Shown: one piece after another, positions 45,190-54,464 of the stretch
How positions within the stretch are numbered: position 1 is the first letter of the stretch
Layout of the letters: each line of letters opens with the position of its first letter
NCBI RefSeq assembly: GCF_022549675.1
Contig: NZ_JAKZGR010000011.1
Coordinates: forward strand, 1 to 64,000
DNA length: 64,000 nucleotides
Reading direction: 5' to 3'
Source: Belliella kenyensis
GTDB taxonomy: Bacteria > Bacteroidota > Bacteroidia > Cytophagales > Cyclobacteriaceae
Program-made: the position numbers and the translations under genes
Notes under the pieces: generated by a model
Told to the model about the DNA's origin: nothing
What the model saw: the letters and a program-made list of their open reading frames with translations, nothing else
The model's database searches: none

Positions 45190-47235
45190 ATGAGCGAAAA
45201 TAATAAAAGTAAAAAATTCATTCCAAAAACACCACAAAAGCCAAATGTCCAACTTTGGTTGATCATCACTGCTGTCATTGTGCTGATTGGTGTGACGTGG
45301 TTTCAAAAAAGCAATACAGTAATCAACATTACTAAAAGTAAATTTGAGGATATTTATTTGGCAAATGATGTATCAAAAGTAATGATCATCAGGAACCAAA
45401 ACAGGGTCGATGTCACCTTGAAAGAATCAGCACTCGAAAATGAGCGATACAAAAGTGAACTGGAAGGTAAAAGTCCTTTCTTCAACCCAACAGGGCCACA
45501 CTACTCTGTAGAGGTAGCAAGTGCTGAAAAGTTTGCTTCAGATTTTGAAGAACTAGAATCAAAAGTACCCGAGAATCAAAGGATAGGCTACAATGTCAAG
45601 AACGAAGAATCCTGGGGCAGCTGGTTCACTAGCTTTGGATTTATGATTTTGCTTTTCGTTCTCTTCTGGGTGATGATGAGAAGAATGGCTGGTCCAAGTG
45701 GTCCTGGAGGTCAAATTTTCAATGTTGGAAAATCAAGAGCTCAACTCTTTGATGCCGAAAATAAGGTAAAAATCACATTTGACAATGTGGCTGGCCTTGA
45801 TGAAGCCAAAGAAGAAATTCAGGAAATCGTTGAATTCTTGAAAAATCCAGGGAAATTCACCAAGCTCGGTGGTAAAATTCCTAAGGGAGCACTCTTAGTA
45901 GGTCCTCCAGGGACAGGTAAGACTCTCTTAGCAAAAGCAGTAGCTGGTGAAGCTGGAGTACCATTTTATACACTATCAGGCTCTGATTTCGTAGAGATGT
46001 TTGTTGGGGTAGGCGCTGCACGAGTAAGGGATTTGTTCAAGCAAGCCAAAGAAAAAGCACCTTGTATCATCTTCATTGATGAGATAGATGCCATAGGTAG
46101 ATCAAGAGGCAAAGGTCAGATGCCTGGATCAAATGATGAAAGGGAAAACACGCTCAACTCATTGTTGGTAGAAATGGATGGGTTCGGTACAGATACTGGG
46201 GTCATTGTATTGGCTGCTACAAATAGACCAGATGTGCTTGACTCTGCATTGCTGCGTCCAGGACGTTTCGATAGACAAATTAGCATTGACAAACCTGATA
46301 TCGTCGGAAGGGAAGCGATTTTCAAAGTTCATTTGAAACCTATAAAAACTGTTACAGATGTCGATGCTAAAAAGCTTGCTGCCCAAACCCCAGGTTTTGC
46401 AGGTGCTGAAATCGCCAACGTGTGTAATGAAGCCGCACTTATCGCCGCAAGAAGAAACAAAGAAGCTGTTGACATGCAAGATTTCCAAGATGCGATTGAC
46501 AGGGTTATAGGTGGATTAGAAAAGAAAAATAAAATTATTTCTCCAGAGGAAAAGAAAATTGTCGCCTATCACGAAGCAGGCCATGCTGTTGCTGGCTGGT
46601 TCTTGGAACATGCTGATCCTTTGGTGAAAGTAAGTATAGTACCAAGAGGTGTTGCCGCTCTAGGTTATGCACAATATCTCCCTAAAGAGCAGTTCTTGTA
46701 TCAAACAGAACAACTAATCGACGAAATGTGTATGACACTAGGAGGTCGAGCTGCTGAAGAGATCGTATTTGGAAAAATCTCTACTGGTGCACTATCTGAT
46801 CTTGAAAGAATTACCAAAATGGCTTATTCTATCGTATCCATTTATGGTATGAATGAAAAAATCGGAAATGTTTCCTTCTATGATAGCAAGAGTTCTGAGT
46901 ACAGAATGTCAAAACCATATTCTGAAAAAACATCCGAAACTATAGATGAGGAAGTGAGAAAGCTAATAGGTTTTGCTTATGAGCGAACAATCAAGCTACT
47001 TACAGAAAGAAAAAATGAGTTAGAAATTCTAGCTAAGGAACTGCTTGAAAAAGAAATCTTGTTCCAAACAGATCTGGAGAAACTCATCGGAAAAAGACCA
47101 TTTGGTAAAGAAACTACCTACGAAGCTTTTACAAGAAAAATAGAAGCCAATGAAAAGGCAGCAGCAGAAAAAGCGGCTTTGGACGCTGAAAAATCTGTAG
47201 AAGAATCTTCACAAGTTGGAGAAAATAAAGATTAA
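45190..47235 (+). CDS. ftsH: ATP-dependent zinc metalloprotease FtsH
   Basis: The 681-residue protein has two membrane helices (about 22-38 and 146-163) flanking a periplasmic domain, an AAA+ module with Walker A GPPGTGKT (238-245), Walker B IIFIDE (293-298) and the second region of homology ([19 protein letters not shown]), and the M41 protease site HEAGH (461-465). It degrades membrane and short-lived cytosolic proteins as a hexamer. The C-terminal tail is rich in Ala, Glu and Lys, as in related species. A strong terminator follows. Confidence 0.97.
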   Translation: MSENNKSKKFIPKTPQKPNVQLWLIITAVIVLIGVTWFQKSNTVINITKSKFEDIYLANDVSKVMIIRNQNRVDVTLKESALENERYKSELEGKSPFFNPTGPHYSVEVASAEKFASDFEELESKVPENQRIGYNVKNEESWGSWFTSFGFMILLFVLFWVMMRRMAGPSGPGGQIFNVGKSRAQLFDAENKVKITFDNVAGLDEAKEEIQEIVEFLKNPGKFTKLGGKIPKGALLVGPPGTGKTLLAKAVAGEAGVPFYTLSGSDFVEMFVGVGAARVRDLFKQAKEKAPCIIFIDEIDAIGRSRGKGQMPGSNDERENTLNSLLVEMDGFGTDTGVIVLAATNRPDVLDSALLRPGRFDRQISIDKPDIVGREAIFKVHLKPIKTVTDVDAKKLAAQTPGFAGAEIANVCNEAALIAARRNKEAVDMQDFQDAIDRVIGGLEKKNKIISPEEKKIVAYHEAGHAVAGWFLEHADPLVKVSIVPRGVAALGYAQYLPKEQFLYQTEQLIDEMCMTLGGRAAEEIVFGKISTGALSDLERITKMAYSIVSIYGMNEKIGNVSFYDSKSSEYRMSKPYSEKTSETIDEEVRKLIGFAYERTIKLLTERKNELEILAKELLEKEILFQTDLEKLIGKRPFGKETTYEAFTRKIEANEKAAAEKAALDAEKSVEESSQVGENKD

Positions 47236-47300
47236 TAACCATCTAAATGTGATCCACTCGCATTAATAATGCGTAGACAAAAAGTATCACAGATGTATTA

Positions 47301-47340
47301 AAACAATAAAGCCTGTCCAAATGGTCAGGCTTTATTGTTT
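47301..47340. terminator. Bidirectional terminator between ftsH and floA
   Basis: AAACAATAAAGCCTG (47301-47315) pairs with its exact complement (47326-47340); the 10-base loop can add a CC/GG pair. Both strands end in T-rich sequence. Confidence 0.9.
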
Positions 47341-47379
47341 ATATGCTTCTCATAAGAAATTAAACTTTAAACATTGAGC

Positions 47380-48396
47380 TTACTTCTTATCACCTAATTT
47401 CCCTTTGTTCGAGTCAGAGCTACTACCACCATCATTCCCAGCAATGGACGACCTCATGTCTGTATCAGATTTGATATTCTCCATTCTGTAGTAGTCCATC
47501 ACACCGAGTTTTCCTGATCTAAATGCCTCTGCCAAAGCTTGAGGAACTTCTGCTTCGGCCTCGATTACCTTGGCACGCATTTCCACTGATTTGGCTTTCA
47601 TCTCTTGCTCTAATGCTACTGCCATAGCTCTACGCTCTTCCGCCTTTGCTTCAGCAACTTTCAAGTCCGCAGAAGCCTGATCGATTTGAAGTTTTGCACC
47701 GATGTTGGTCCCCACATCAATATCAGCGATATCAATAGAAAGAATTTCAAAAGCCGTACCTGCATCCAATCCACGTTCCAAAACGAGCTTAGATATTTTG
47801 TCAGGGTTTTCTAGTACACTTTTATGATTCTGAGCCGAGCCAATGGACGTTACTATACCCTCACCTACTCTTGCCAAAATAGTATCTTCCCCAGCACCTC
47901 CGACAAGCTGTGCGATATTCGCTCTCACAGTGACTCTCGCTTTTGCTATCAGCTGAATCCCATCTGCGGCTACTGCTGCCACATTTGGTGTATTGATCAC
48001 CTTAGGATTTACTGATATTTGAACCGCCTCAAAAACATCCCTCCCTGCTAAATCAATCGCTGTTGCCTGCTTGAAACTCAAATTGATATTTGCTTTATCC
48101 GCAGAGATCAATGCCCTGATGACATTAGGTACATTACCTCCTGCCAGATAGTGTGTTTCTAATTCATTGGTAGTCAAATCCAACCCAGCCTTAGTGGCAG
48201 TAATCAGTGAATTGACGATAATACTTGGCGGTACTTTTCTGATACGCATCCCAATCAACTCTCCAATTCTAACCTTTACCCTAGCAAAAATTGCCGTTAT
48301 CCAGAGATTGACTGGTACGAAGTACAAGAAGACAAAAAGAAGGATCAGCGAGCCGAATGCTGCAAATATAATAATGGCCGAACTTGAATTTTCCAT
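47380..48396 (-). CDS. floA: Flotillin-like protein FloA
   Basis: The 338-residue protein has an N-terminal membrane-inserted hairpin (residues 6-35), a band-7/PHB-like domain ([18 protein letters not shown] onward; [27 protein letters not shown]) and a C-terminal Glu/Ala-rich coiled coil ([21 protein letters not shown]). It matches the bacterial FloA (UPF0365) family, which organises functional membrane microdomains. It sits 3 bp after an NfeD-like gene, the usual partner. Confidence 0.95.
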   Translation of the reverse strand: MENSSSAIIIFAAFGSLILLFVFLYFVPVNLWITAIFARVKVRIGELIGMRIRKVPPSIIVNSLITATKAGLDLTTNELETHYLAGGNVPNVIRALISADKANINLSFKQATAIDLAGRDVFEAVQISVNPKVINTPNVAAVAADGIQLIAKARVTVRANIAQLVGGAGEDTILARVGEGIVTSIGSAQNHKSVLENPDKISKLVLERGLDAGTAFEILSIDIADIDVGTNIGAKLQIDQASADLKVAEAKAEERRAMAVALEQEMKAKSVEMRAKVIEAEAEVPQALAEAFRSGKLGVMDYYRMENIKSDTDMRSSIAGNDGGSSSDSNKGKLGDKK

Positions 48397-48399
48397 GTT

Positions 48400-48861
48400 T
48401 TAACTTTTTACAATGATAGTATTATGATCCAATTTAGTAATAATTAATTTTTGTCCCACTGAAACATAGCCAGAATCTGATTTTACTTCTAAAATTTTCT
48501 CTCCAAAAGATCCCTTTCCAATCGGTCTCAAATCCGAAATGGCTATTCCTTCCATCCCTATCTCAAGCCCATCCATTCTTCCATCAAAACTTCGTCCCTC
48601 TACTGTATCTTGAAGAGCAAATTTAGTCCAGACTCCTGATTTAAATCCATAGATGATCGCTCCTAAATTTAGTATAAAAGCCATGGAAAAAACCAACCAT
48701 GCAACATTCGACTCCAAAACTGAAAATCCATAAATTACACCAACTGCCGAGATCGCAAATCCCATCACTCCAATAATCGTAGTGCCTGGTATAAAGAAAA
48801 TCTCAGTAAGGATCAATATCAAACCTATCCCCACAAGTGTGAGTAAAACCATCCAAATCAT
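48400..48861 (-). CDS. nfeD: NfeD-like membrane protein
   Basis: The 153-residue protein has an N-terminal block of about four helices and a C-terminal OB-fold NfeD domain (GMEGIAISDLRPIGKGSFGEK; SVGQKLIITKLDHNTIIV). It lacks the N-terminal ClpP-like protease domain of long NfeD proteins, so it is the short form that pairs with flotillins. The operon is nfeD-floA with 3 bp between the genes. Confidence 0.9.
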   Translation of the reverse strand: MIWMVLLTLVGIGLILILTEIFFIPGTTIIGVMGFAISAVGVIYGFSVLESNVAWLVFSMAFILNLGAIIYGFKSGVWTKFALQDTVEGRSFDGRMDGLEIGMEGIAISDLRPIGKGSFGEKILEVKSDSGYVSVGQKLIITKLDHNTIIVKS

Positions 48862-49066
48862 GAAATTTATTTTTTAGCTTTTAACAGTTCTTAAACTTAT
48901 GAAATTCAATCATATAATCCTCAAAAATAATCGCATCATTTTAAATTTTGACTCAAAATCAGCATCCTAAAAACTAATTTTTGGTTTAACGAAAATAATT
49001 ATAGTTACAGCATATTTACATCTGAATTTTATAGATATATTCGTAGCAAAAATCCAACTCTAATAT

Positions 49067-49630
49067 ATGAAGAAAGCATTACTCAAATCAGTCCCACTGC
49101 TTTTAATTTCAGTACTGGGCATTACCCTCAACTCCTTTTCTCAAACACTTAAATCACCGCCCGAAGACAAAGCATTAGTTTATTTTGTAAGGTCAAACGG
49201 AACAGGTGCATTGATCAATTTCAAATTCTTTGATGGTGAAAAGTATCTAGGGAAATTTAATGGTATGAAGTACTTCATCTATGAATGTGAGCCTGGTGAA
49301 CATGTATTTTGGGCAGCATCTGAAAATAGATCTTTTGTAGAAGCTGAACTCCAAAGTGGAAAAACATATGTTATTGACGTAAGACCAACACCTGGAGCTA
49401 TGAAATCGGCAGTAAAATTAATACCAGTAACTGCTGACAATGCGAAAGCCATGAAACATATCAATAAATTGATTTCTAAGAAAGAGCCAATTGATTTAGA
49501 TGCTAAAGATTTTTCTAACGAAGCAGAAGACCTTGATTTTTTTATACAAAACGGCTTAAAAAAATACATGAATGACCGATCAAAAGAAAAATCTATAACT
49601 CAACTAAAACCCGAGCATGCACACAACTAA
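49067..49630 (+). CDS. DUF2846-like secreted protein
   Basis: The 187-residue protein has a Sec signal (1-25) and a central beta-domain with ALVYFVRSNGTGALINFKFFDGEKYLGKF and YECEPGEHVFWAASENRSF, which resembles DUF2846, a small envelope domain. The C-terminal part is a charged helix. Function is unknown. It overlaps the following outer membrane protein gene by 14 bp, so the two are coupled. Confidence 0.72.
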   Translation: MKKALLKSVPLLLISVLGITLNSFSQTLKSPPEDKALVYFVRSNGTGALINFKFFDGEKYLGKFNGMKYFIYECEPGEHVFWAASENRSFVEAELQSGKTYVIDVRPTPGAMKSAVKLIPVTADNAKAMKHINKLISKKEPIDLDAKDFSNEAEDLDFFIQNGLKKYMNDRSKEKSITQLKPEHAHN

Positions 49631-50189
49631 CAAGATTATCAGTAAATTATTATCAGCTTCATTAATCATGATCATGCTGATTTTGTCAAATATTGCAACT
49701 GCACAAAACCTAAGTTCTGAAAAAGGAACGACATCACTAGGGATAGGTTTAGGCCTACCTTATGGTGGAATCATAGGAGGTAAGCTAAGCCATAATGTTC
49801 AAGACAATTTTTCTATTTTCGGTGGACTGGGATACAACTTTATTGGAGTAGGTTTCAATGCAGGTTTGACATACACTGTCCCTACCGAAAAACTAACGGA
49901 ATTGTACTTCACAGGCATGTATGGATATAATGCAGTCATAAATATCGAGGGAATGCCTCAATATCAAAAAACTTATTATGGTCCATCTCTAGGCTCAGGA
50001 TTGAAATTTAACTCTAGAAGAAAAAAGGGCTCTTATTGGGATTTAGGTATCATGATTCCAATCAGAGGATCTAATTATAAAAATGACATAGAGGATATTG
50101 AAAACAATCCGATGATTACCATAGAAACTAAGCCTTGGCCAGTTCAGTTTTACTTTGGGTATAATTTCACCATAGGATCAAAAAATTAA
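49617..50189 (+). CDS. Small outer membrane beta-barrel protein
   Basis: The 190-residue protein has a signal peptide (1-30, ending ATAQ) and alternating amphipathic strands with Gly and aromatic residues (GLPYGGIIGGKLSHN, FSIFGGLGYNFIGVGFNAGL, WPVQFYFGYNFTIG), ending in a terminal Asn rather than the usual Phe. This suggests an 8-stranded barrel. It is the second gene of a two-gene unit with the DUF2846-like protein. Confidence 0.72.
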   Translation: MHTTNKIISKLLSASLIMIMLILSNIATAQNLSSEKGTTSLGIGLGLPYGGIIGGKLSHNVQDNFSIFGGLGYNFIGVGFNAGLTYTVPTEKLTELYFTGMYGYNAVINIEGMPQYQKTYYGPSLGSGLKFNSRRKKGSYWDLGIMIPIRGSNYKNDIEDIENNPMITIETKPWPVQFYFGYNFTIGSKN

Positions 50190-50193
50190 CATT

Positions 50194-50234
50194 AAAAATC
50201 CCAAAAGATTCAAACTTCTTTTGGGATTTTTTTT
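50194..50234. terminator. Bidirectional terminator
   Basis: AAAAATCCCAAAAGA (50194-50208) pairs exactly with 50217-50231 around an 8-base loop, with T runs on both strands. It separates the small OMP gene from cysM. Confidence 0.9.
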
Positions 50235-51111
50235 ACCCAAACAGTCCTGAACTCAGGTAACGATCTCCTCGATCACATGTAATACACACAATAAAGCCGT
50301 GTTCTAGCTCCTTAGATAACTCAAGAGCTGCATGCAAAGCTCCTCCACTACTCATACCCGCCAAAATCCCCTCCTCTATAGCCATTCTCCTCGTCATTGA
50401 TACTGCTGCCTCTTCACTTACGTCTATTATCATATCAACCCTTGATTCGTCATAGATTTTGGGCAAAAACTCAGGTGACCATCTTCGGATCCCTGGGATG
50501 TTCGAACCTTCAGTTGGTTGCGTCCCAACTATTTGAATAGCCCTATTTTGTTCTTTGAGGTATTTCGACACTCCCATGATAGTCCCCGTTGTCCCCATAG
50601 CTGAGACAAAATGACTTACCTGACCCTGAGTATCTCTCCATATCTCAGGCCCTGTAGTATGATAATGTGCTAGATAATTATCTTCATTTGAAAACTGATT
50701 TAGCATAAAATATCCGTCACTTGCTACCATTTCTTCTGCCAAAGTCCTCGAATATTCTATTGTCTTTTCGGCAGGTGTCAAAATCACTTTTGCACCATAC
50801 GCTTCCATGGAAAGTATCCTTTCCTTCGTAGAGTTGTCGGGCATCACCAAAGTCATACTTACCCCTAAAAGATTCGCCACCATAGCCAATGCTATACCAG
50901 TATTCCCGCTAGTAGCTTCTACAAGCCTATCTCCCTTTTTTATATCTCCTCGATCTAGTGCTGACTTAATCATGTGAAAGGCCGCTCTATCTTTGACGCT
51001 CCCAGCAGGATTTTGCCCCTCTAGTTTACAAAAAATCCTTACCTCTTTATTATAAGAAATATTAGAAATCTCCACAATTGGAGTGTTGCCTATCAATTCA
51101 AATAGTCTCAT
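50233..51111 (-). CDS. cysM: Cysteine synthase B
   Basis: The 292-residue PLP enzyme has the Schiff-base Lys40 in NPAGSVKDRAA, the SGNTG loop at 68-72 and the phosphate-binding GTTGT. The IPGIRRW segment is typical of CysM rather than CysK. It makes cysteine from O-acetylserine and sulfide or thiosulfate. It lies 23 bp after the serine acetyltransferase gene that supplies O-acetylserine. The stop codon is within the terminator stem region. Confidence 0.94.
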   Translation of the reverse strand: MRLFELIGNTPIVEISNISYNKEVRIFCKLEGQNPAGSVKDRAAFHMIKSALDRGDIKKGDRLVEATSGNTGIALAMVANLLGVSMTLVMPDNSTKERILSMEAYGAKVILTPAEKTIEYSRTLAEEMVASDGYFMLNQFSNEDNYLAHYHTTGPEIWRDTQGQVSHFVSAMGTTGTIMGVSKYLKEQNRAIQIVGTQPTEGSNIPGIRRWSPEFLPKIYDESRVDMIIDVSEEAAVSMTRRMAIEEGILAGMSSGGALHAALELSKELEHGFIVCITCDRGDRYLSSGLFG

Positions 51112-51134
51112 GATTTTAATTTTAAAGCTTGCAC

Positions 51135-51998
51135 TCAGCTTTCTTGATCATTCTTAAACACATACATATCTGTCTGATTCTTTCCTGCATCATGCATTTT
51201 GGCTTGATAATATATCTTACTATTAGCAGGGATACTTTTGGTAAGCCATACATTTCCACCGATGACAGAGTTTTTACCGATGACGGTGTTACCACCTAAT
51301 ATGGTCGCTCCTGAATAGATCACTACATTATCTTCAATAGTAGGATGACGCTTGATATCAGCATCCTCCTTGTGAACACTCAGAGCTCCTAAAGTCACTC
51401 CTTGATAAAGCTTCACGTGGTTTCCAATCACAGTAGTCTCGCCTATGACGAGTCCAGTACCATGATCTATACAGAAATGGTGACCGATACTTGCACCTGG
51501 ATGTATATCTATTCCTGTCTTACTATGTGCATATTCTGTGATGATTCTTGGTATCATCTTCACGCCCAAAAGATACAATTCATGGGCAATCCTGTACGCT
51601 GCAATCGCATAAAATCCCGGATAGCATCTTAGGATCTCTGCTCTAGATTTCGACGCAGGGTCACCAGCAAACATAGCATCCACATCTTGATGGATAAGAT
51701 CAAAAACACTAGAAAGTTGATCAAAAAACAAATCACTCAATATTTCCCCATCTCCTTGGTGTAAATGTTTGTTTTTACATAAGATATCAGCTAATTGATG
51801 CTTAAGTACCAATAGGTTTTTTTCAACATCTTGCTCATTGAGAAGTACCTCCAAAGTGAACTCAGGAAAAAGAAGACCCAATAGTGAGTCAAAGTAAGTC
51901 TGAATCAATTTAGGAGAAGGACACTCGGGACAATCTTGATGTGATTTAAATATTTTTTCAACTAACGACTTCATTTTTTTGGGGTGGTTTAAGATCAA
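51135..51998 (-). CDS. cysE: Serine O-acetyltransferase
   Basis: The 287-residue protein has an N-terminal alpha-helical domain and a C-terminal left-handed beta-helix with hexapeptide repeats (IHPGASIGHHFCIDHGTGLVIGE; VVIYSGATILGGNTVIGK). The pair of His in the DHGTG and IGHHF segments fits the catalytic site. It makes O-acetyl-L-serine from serine and acetyl-CoA. It overlaps the upstream OMP gene by 4 bp and is followed by cysM, so acetylserine production and use are in one operon. Confidence 0.94.
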   Translation of the reverse strand: MILNHPKKMKSLVEKIFKSHQDCPECPSPKLIQTYFDSLLGLLFPEFTLEVLLNEQDVEKNLLVLKHQLADILCKNKHLHQGDGEILSDLFFDQLSSVFDLIHQDVDAMFAGDPASKSRAEILRCYPGFYAIAAYRIAHELYLLGVKMIPRIITEYAHSKTGIDIHPGASIGHHFCIDHGTGLVIGETTVIGNHVKLYQGVTLGALSVHKEDADIKRHPTIEDNVVIYSGATILGGNTVIGKNSVIGGNVWLTKSIPANSKIYYQAKMHDAGKNQTDMYVFKNDQES

Positions 51999-52561
51999 AA
52001 AACAAAACCCACACGGATCACATATGGTTCATTGTAAGGTGATCTTAAGTTGTCATGCATTAAATTATAAAGGAGGGTAAAGTTGGCCCCACCTCTATTT
52101 CCGAAAGGGGTAAAATAACCTGCGCCTACAAAAAATGATGGAACCCACTCTCTATTGAATTCATTAGTATTCCTATTAAATAAATCAAAATTCAATGCTT
52201 CATATTCCGTATGAGCAAAAATATTAGGCAATACATTGTATCTTAAAAAGGTCCTTCCACCATAAAGACTCCTATTTCCACTTGCATTGATAAATCTTCT
52301 GTCGTCGAAGTATTGATATGTCACTCCAACTCCACCCGAAAACTTGTCCGTAATCATTGCTCCTACCAAAGGAGAAACATCAATAAAAGTAATCGTCCCA
52401 AATTGAGCTGCAAAATTACCTCCAAAATACAACCTATCCACTAATGGAGGGTTCTCTTCTGGATCGATGTATCGTTGAGCTTTTGCACTTTGCACTTGTA
52501 TAAATACACTTAAAAACAAAGTACATGAAAATACGAAAAGATTAATCTTGGACAATGACAT
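51995..52561 (-). CDS. Outer membrane beta-barrel protein of unknown function
   Basis: The 188-residue protein has a signal peptide (1-28) and amphipathic strands (LYFGGNFAAQFGTITFIDVSP, FSGGVGVTYQYFDD, VPSFFVGAGYFTPFG) ending VIRVGFVF, a typical barrel C-terminus with final Phe. It overlaps cysE by 4 bp and ftsB by 20 bp, so translation of the three is probably coupled. Its function is not evident. Confidence 0.75.
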   Translation of the reverse strand: MSLSKINLFVFSCTLFLSVFIQVQSAKAQRYIDPEENPPLVDRLYFGGNFAAQFGTITFIDVSPLVGAMITDKFSGGVGVTYQYFDDRRFINASGNRSLYGGRTFLRYNVLPNIFAHTEYEALNFDLFNRNTNEFNREWVPSFFVGAGYFTPFGNRGGANFTLLYNLMHDNLRSPYNEPYVIRVGFVF

Positions 52562-52829
52562 ATAGATCTTCTGTTTTTTTCTTCATGAGATATCTTTCAC
52601 GAGCAAACTTCTCTAAGAGTTCTGTATTGCTCATCAATTCCTCTCTATCTTGACGGACTTTTTCTTTTCGCTCCAAAAGATACTCCTTTTGATTCTCAAG
52701 ATCATTGAGCTTGGAACTCAGTTTGAAATGTGTTAGAAAATCATTTGAATCTATAAAAACCATCCATAACACAAACAAAGCTGTGAATATGAAGTAAAAA
52801 TTCTTGGTATATTTAAGATACTTTTTCAT
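52542..52829 (-). CDS. ftsB: Septum formation initiator, FtsB/DivIC-like
   Basis: The 95-residue protein has a short cytoplasmic N-terminus, one membrane helix (about 10-27) and a coiled coil with LENQKEYLLERKEKVRQDR, followed by the family segment ELLEKFARERYLMKKKTEDLYVI. It would join the FtsL/FtsQ complex at the septum. The ATG at 52829 matches the usual N-terminus; a frame to 52850 adds seven residues. It is first in an operon with an OMP gene, cysE and cysM. Confidence 0.88.
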   Translation of the reverse strand: MKKYLKYTKNFYFIFTALFVLWMVFIDSNDFLTHFKLSSKLNDLENQKEYLLERKEKVRQDREELMSNTELLEKFARERYLMKKKTEDLYVIVQD

Positions 52830-53179
52830 GTGATCAAGATTTGTATTCAACTGCTACTCTAAATGATATGCTTGAAACTAGGCGAATAATACTGAAAATC
52901 GAATCTATCATTTTAAATTTTCTAACAAATCTAATATTCAACTTTCTGAAATGAGCATTCATTTCATCGGATCAATACTCTTCACCGTACCTCACCAGTA
53001 TTTTACAGAACAAATATAGACAATTTGAAAGTATAGAAAAACCTCATAACTAACTACTTTGAAATAAACAGTCTTTCTCGTACAATGATTGTATAAGGTT
53101 TTATTTAAATATTTGAAGACGCCTTGATGTAGCTGCTTTTCAAAAGGCAACAATTACATCATGTCTAAATCTAAAAACA
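52830..53179. other. Intergenic region, 350 bp
   Basis: It lies between ftsB and the end of the metB-like gene, both on the minus strand. A TATATTTG box on the minus strand at 53011-53018 could be a -7 element, but it is 182 bp from the ftsB start. I see no terminator hairpin and no gene. Confidence 0.4.
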
Positions 53180-54280
53180 TCACGATAATGCTTGCTCCAT
53201 GTCTTCTATAAGATCTTCCAAATTCTCTAACCCTACAGATAGTCTTATCAAATTTTGAGGTGTCTTGGTATTTGGACCTTCGACAGCGGCTCTTCGTTCG
53301 ATCAAACTCTCTACACCACCCAAGCTCGTGGCATTGGTATAGTACTTCAATTTCCCTATTACTTGATCAGCATATGAAGCATCTCCCTTTACCAAAAAAG
53401 ACAACATTCCCCCATATCCTGACATTTGACTAGCCGCAATCTCATGTCCTGGATGATCTTCCAAACCTGGATAATATACCTTTTCTACATTTTTGTGAAC
53501 TTGTAAAAATCTAGCGATATCAATGGCATTGCGCTCATGTCCTTTCATTCTATATGGAAATGTCTTGATACTGCGAGTCAACATATAGCAATCAAATGGA
53601 GAGGGGACAGCCCCTCCTGTAGTTTGCACAAGTCTAACACGACCCCACAATTCATCAACATGCTTTGTAACTAAAGCCCCACCAAGAATATCGCTATGTC
53701 CGCCAAGGTATTTGGTTGTGCTATGCATCACTATTGACGCGCCTAAGTCAAGCGGATTTTGAAATGCCGGAGTTGCAAATGTGTTGTCACATACTACTGG
53801 AATATCTTTGATCTTTGCAATCTCACAAATTGCCCTAATATCTGAAATTTTCAAAAGTGGATTAGAAGGAGTTTCAAGCCATATCAGTTTTGTATTTTCC
53901 TTGATATACTTCTCCACTTGCTCTGGATGTGTCATATCTACAAAATCAACTGACAAAACTCCCTTAAAAACATCAACCAATAAATACCTCAAACCATGGT
54001 ACATATCATCTGGGGCAATCACATGGCTACCTGCAGGAAGTGCTTGGAACACACTCATACCTGCTGCATTTCCGGAAGAAAACGCAGCTGCTTCCTGACC
54101 ACGCTCTAGTTTAGCTAGTACATTTTCCAAAGCAAGCCTGTTTGGATTGGATGCTCTTGTATAGATCACTGAATCAGCGTGATGCTCAAATGTGGTCGAT
54201 AGGGTGATTGGCTGCACAGCTGGTCGGTGGCTATCCGTGATTTTGGTGCCTGCATGTATTGCGATAGTTTCGATTTTCAT
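53180..54280 (-). CDS. metB: Trans-sulfuration PLP enzyme, cystathionine gamma-synthase-like
   Basis: The 366-residue enzyme belongs to the Cys/Met metabolism PLP family: PLP Lys190 in HSTTKYLGGHSD, phosphate contacts in YTRASNPNR and SSGNAAG, and the C-terminal ETPKTPQNLIRLSVG-like end. Members include cystathionine gamma-synthase and gamma-lyase, which motifs alone cannot separate; the synthase is more usual for Bacteroidota with this neighbourhood. The ATG at 54280 was preferred over a 10-residue extension. It complements cysE, cysM and ahcY nearby. Confidence 0.85.
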   Translation of the reverse strand: MKIETIAIHAGTKITDSHRPAVQPITLSTTFEHHADSVIYTRASNPNRLALENVLAKLERGQEAAAFSSGNAAGMSVFQALPAGSHVIAPDDMYHGLRYLLVDVFKGVLSVDFVDMTHPEQVEKYIKENTKLIWLETPSNPLLKISDIRAICEIAKIKDIPVVCDNTFATPAFQNPLDLGASIVMHSTTKYLGGHSDILGGALVTKHVDELWGRVRLVQTTGGAVPSPFDCYMLTRSIKTFPYRMKGHERNAIDIARFLQVHKNVEKVYYPGLEDHPGHEIAASQMSGYGGMLSFLVKGDASYADQVIGKLKYYTNATSLGGVESLIERRAAVEGPNTKTPQNLIRLSVGLENLEDLIEDMEQALS

Positions 54281-54464
54281 CCTGTGATAATTAATTTTAG
54301 TATAGAACAACTAATACTTATTGATAAAGAGGTGAGAACCATCTTGTATATTCCTTCGGTGAAATCCACTAGGAAAAGCCACAATGTATATTCAAATCTA
54401 GCTCTCCTCATTTAATGCACCTTAAATAAACCTCAGGTGCTTTTCAATATTGTAATTTGGAATA

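Noticed and set aside
54318-54390. Plus-strand sequence with GGTGAAATCC and GCCACAATG that recalls a cobalamin or SAM riboswitch upstream region
   Set aside because: The core boxes are incomplete and the element points away from the metB-like gene; no plus-strand gene follows for nearly 2 kb.
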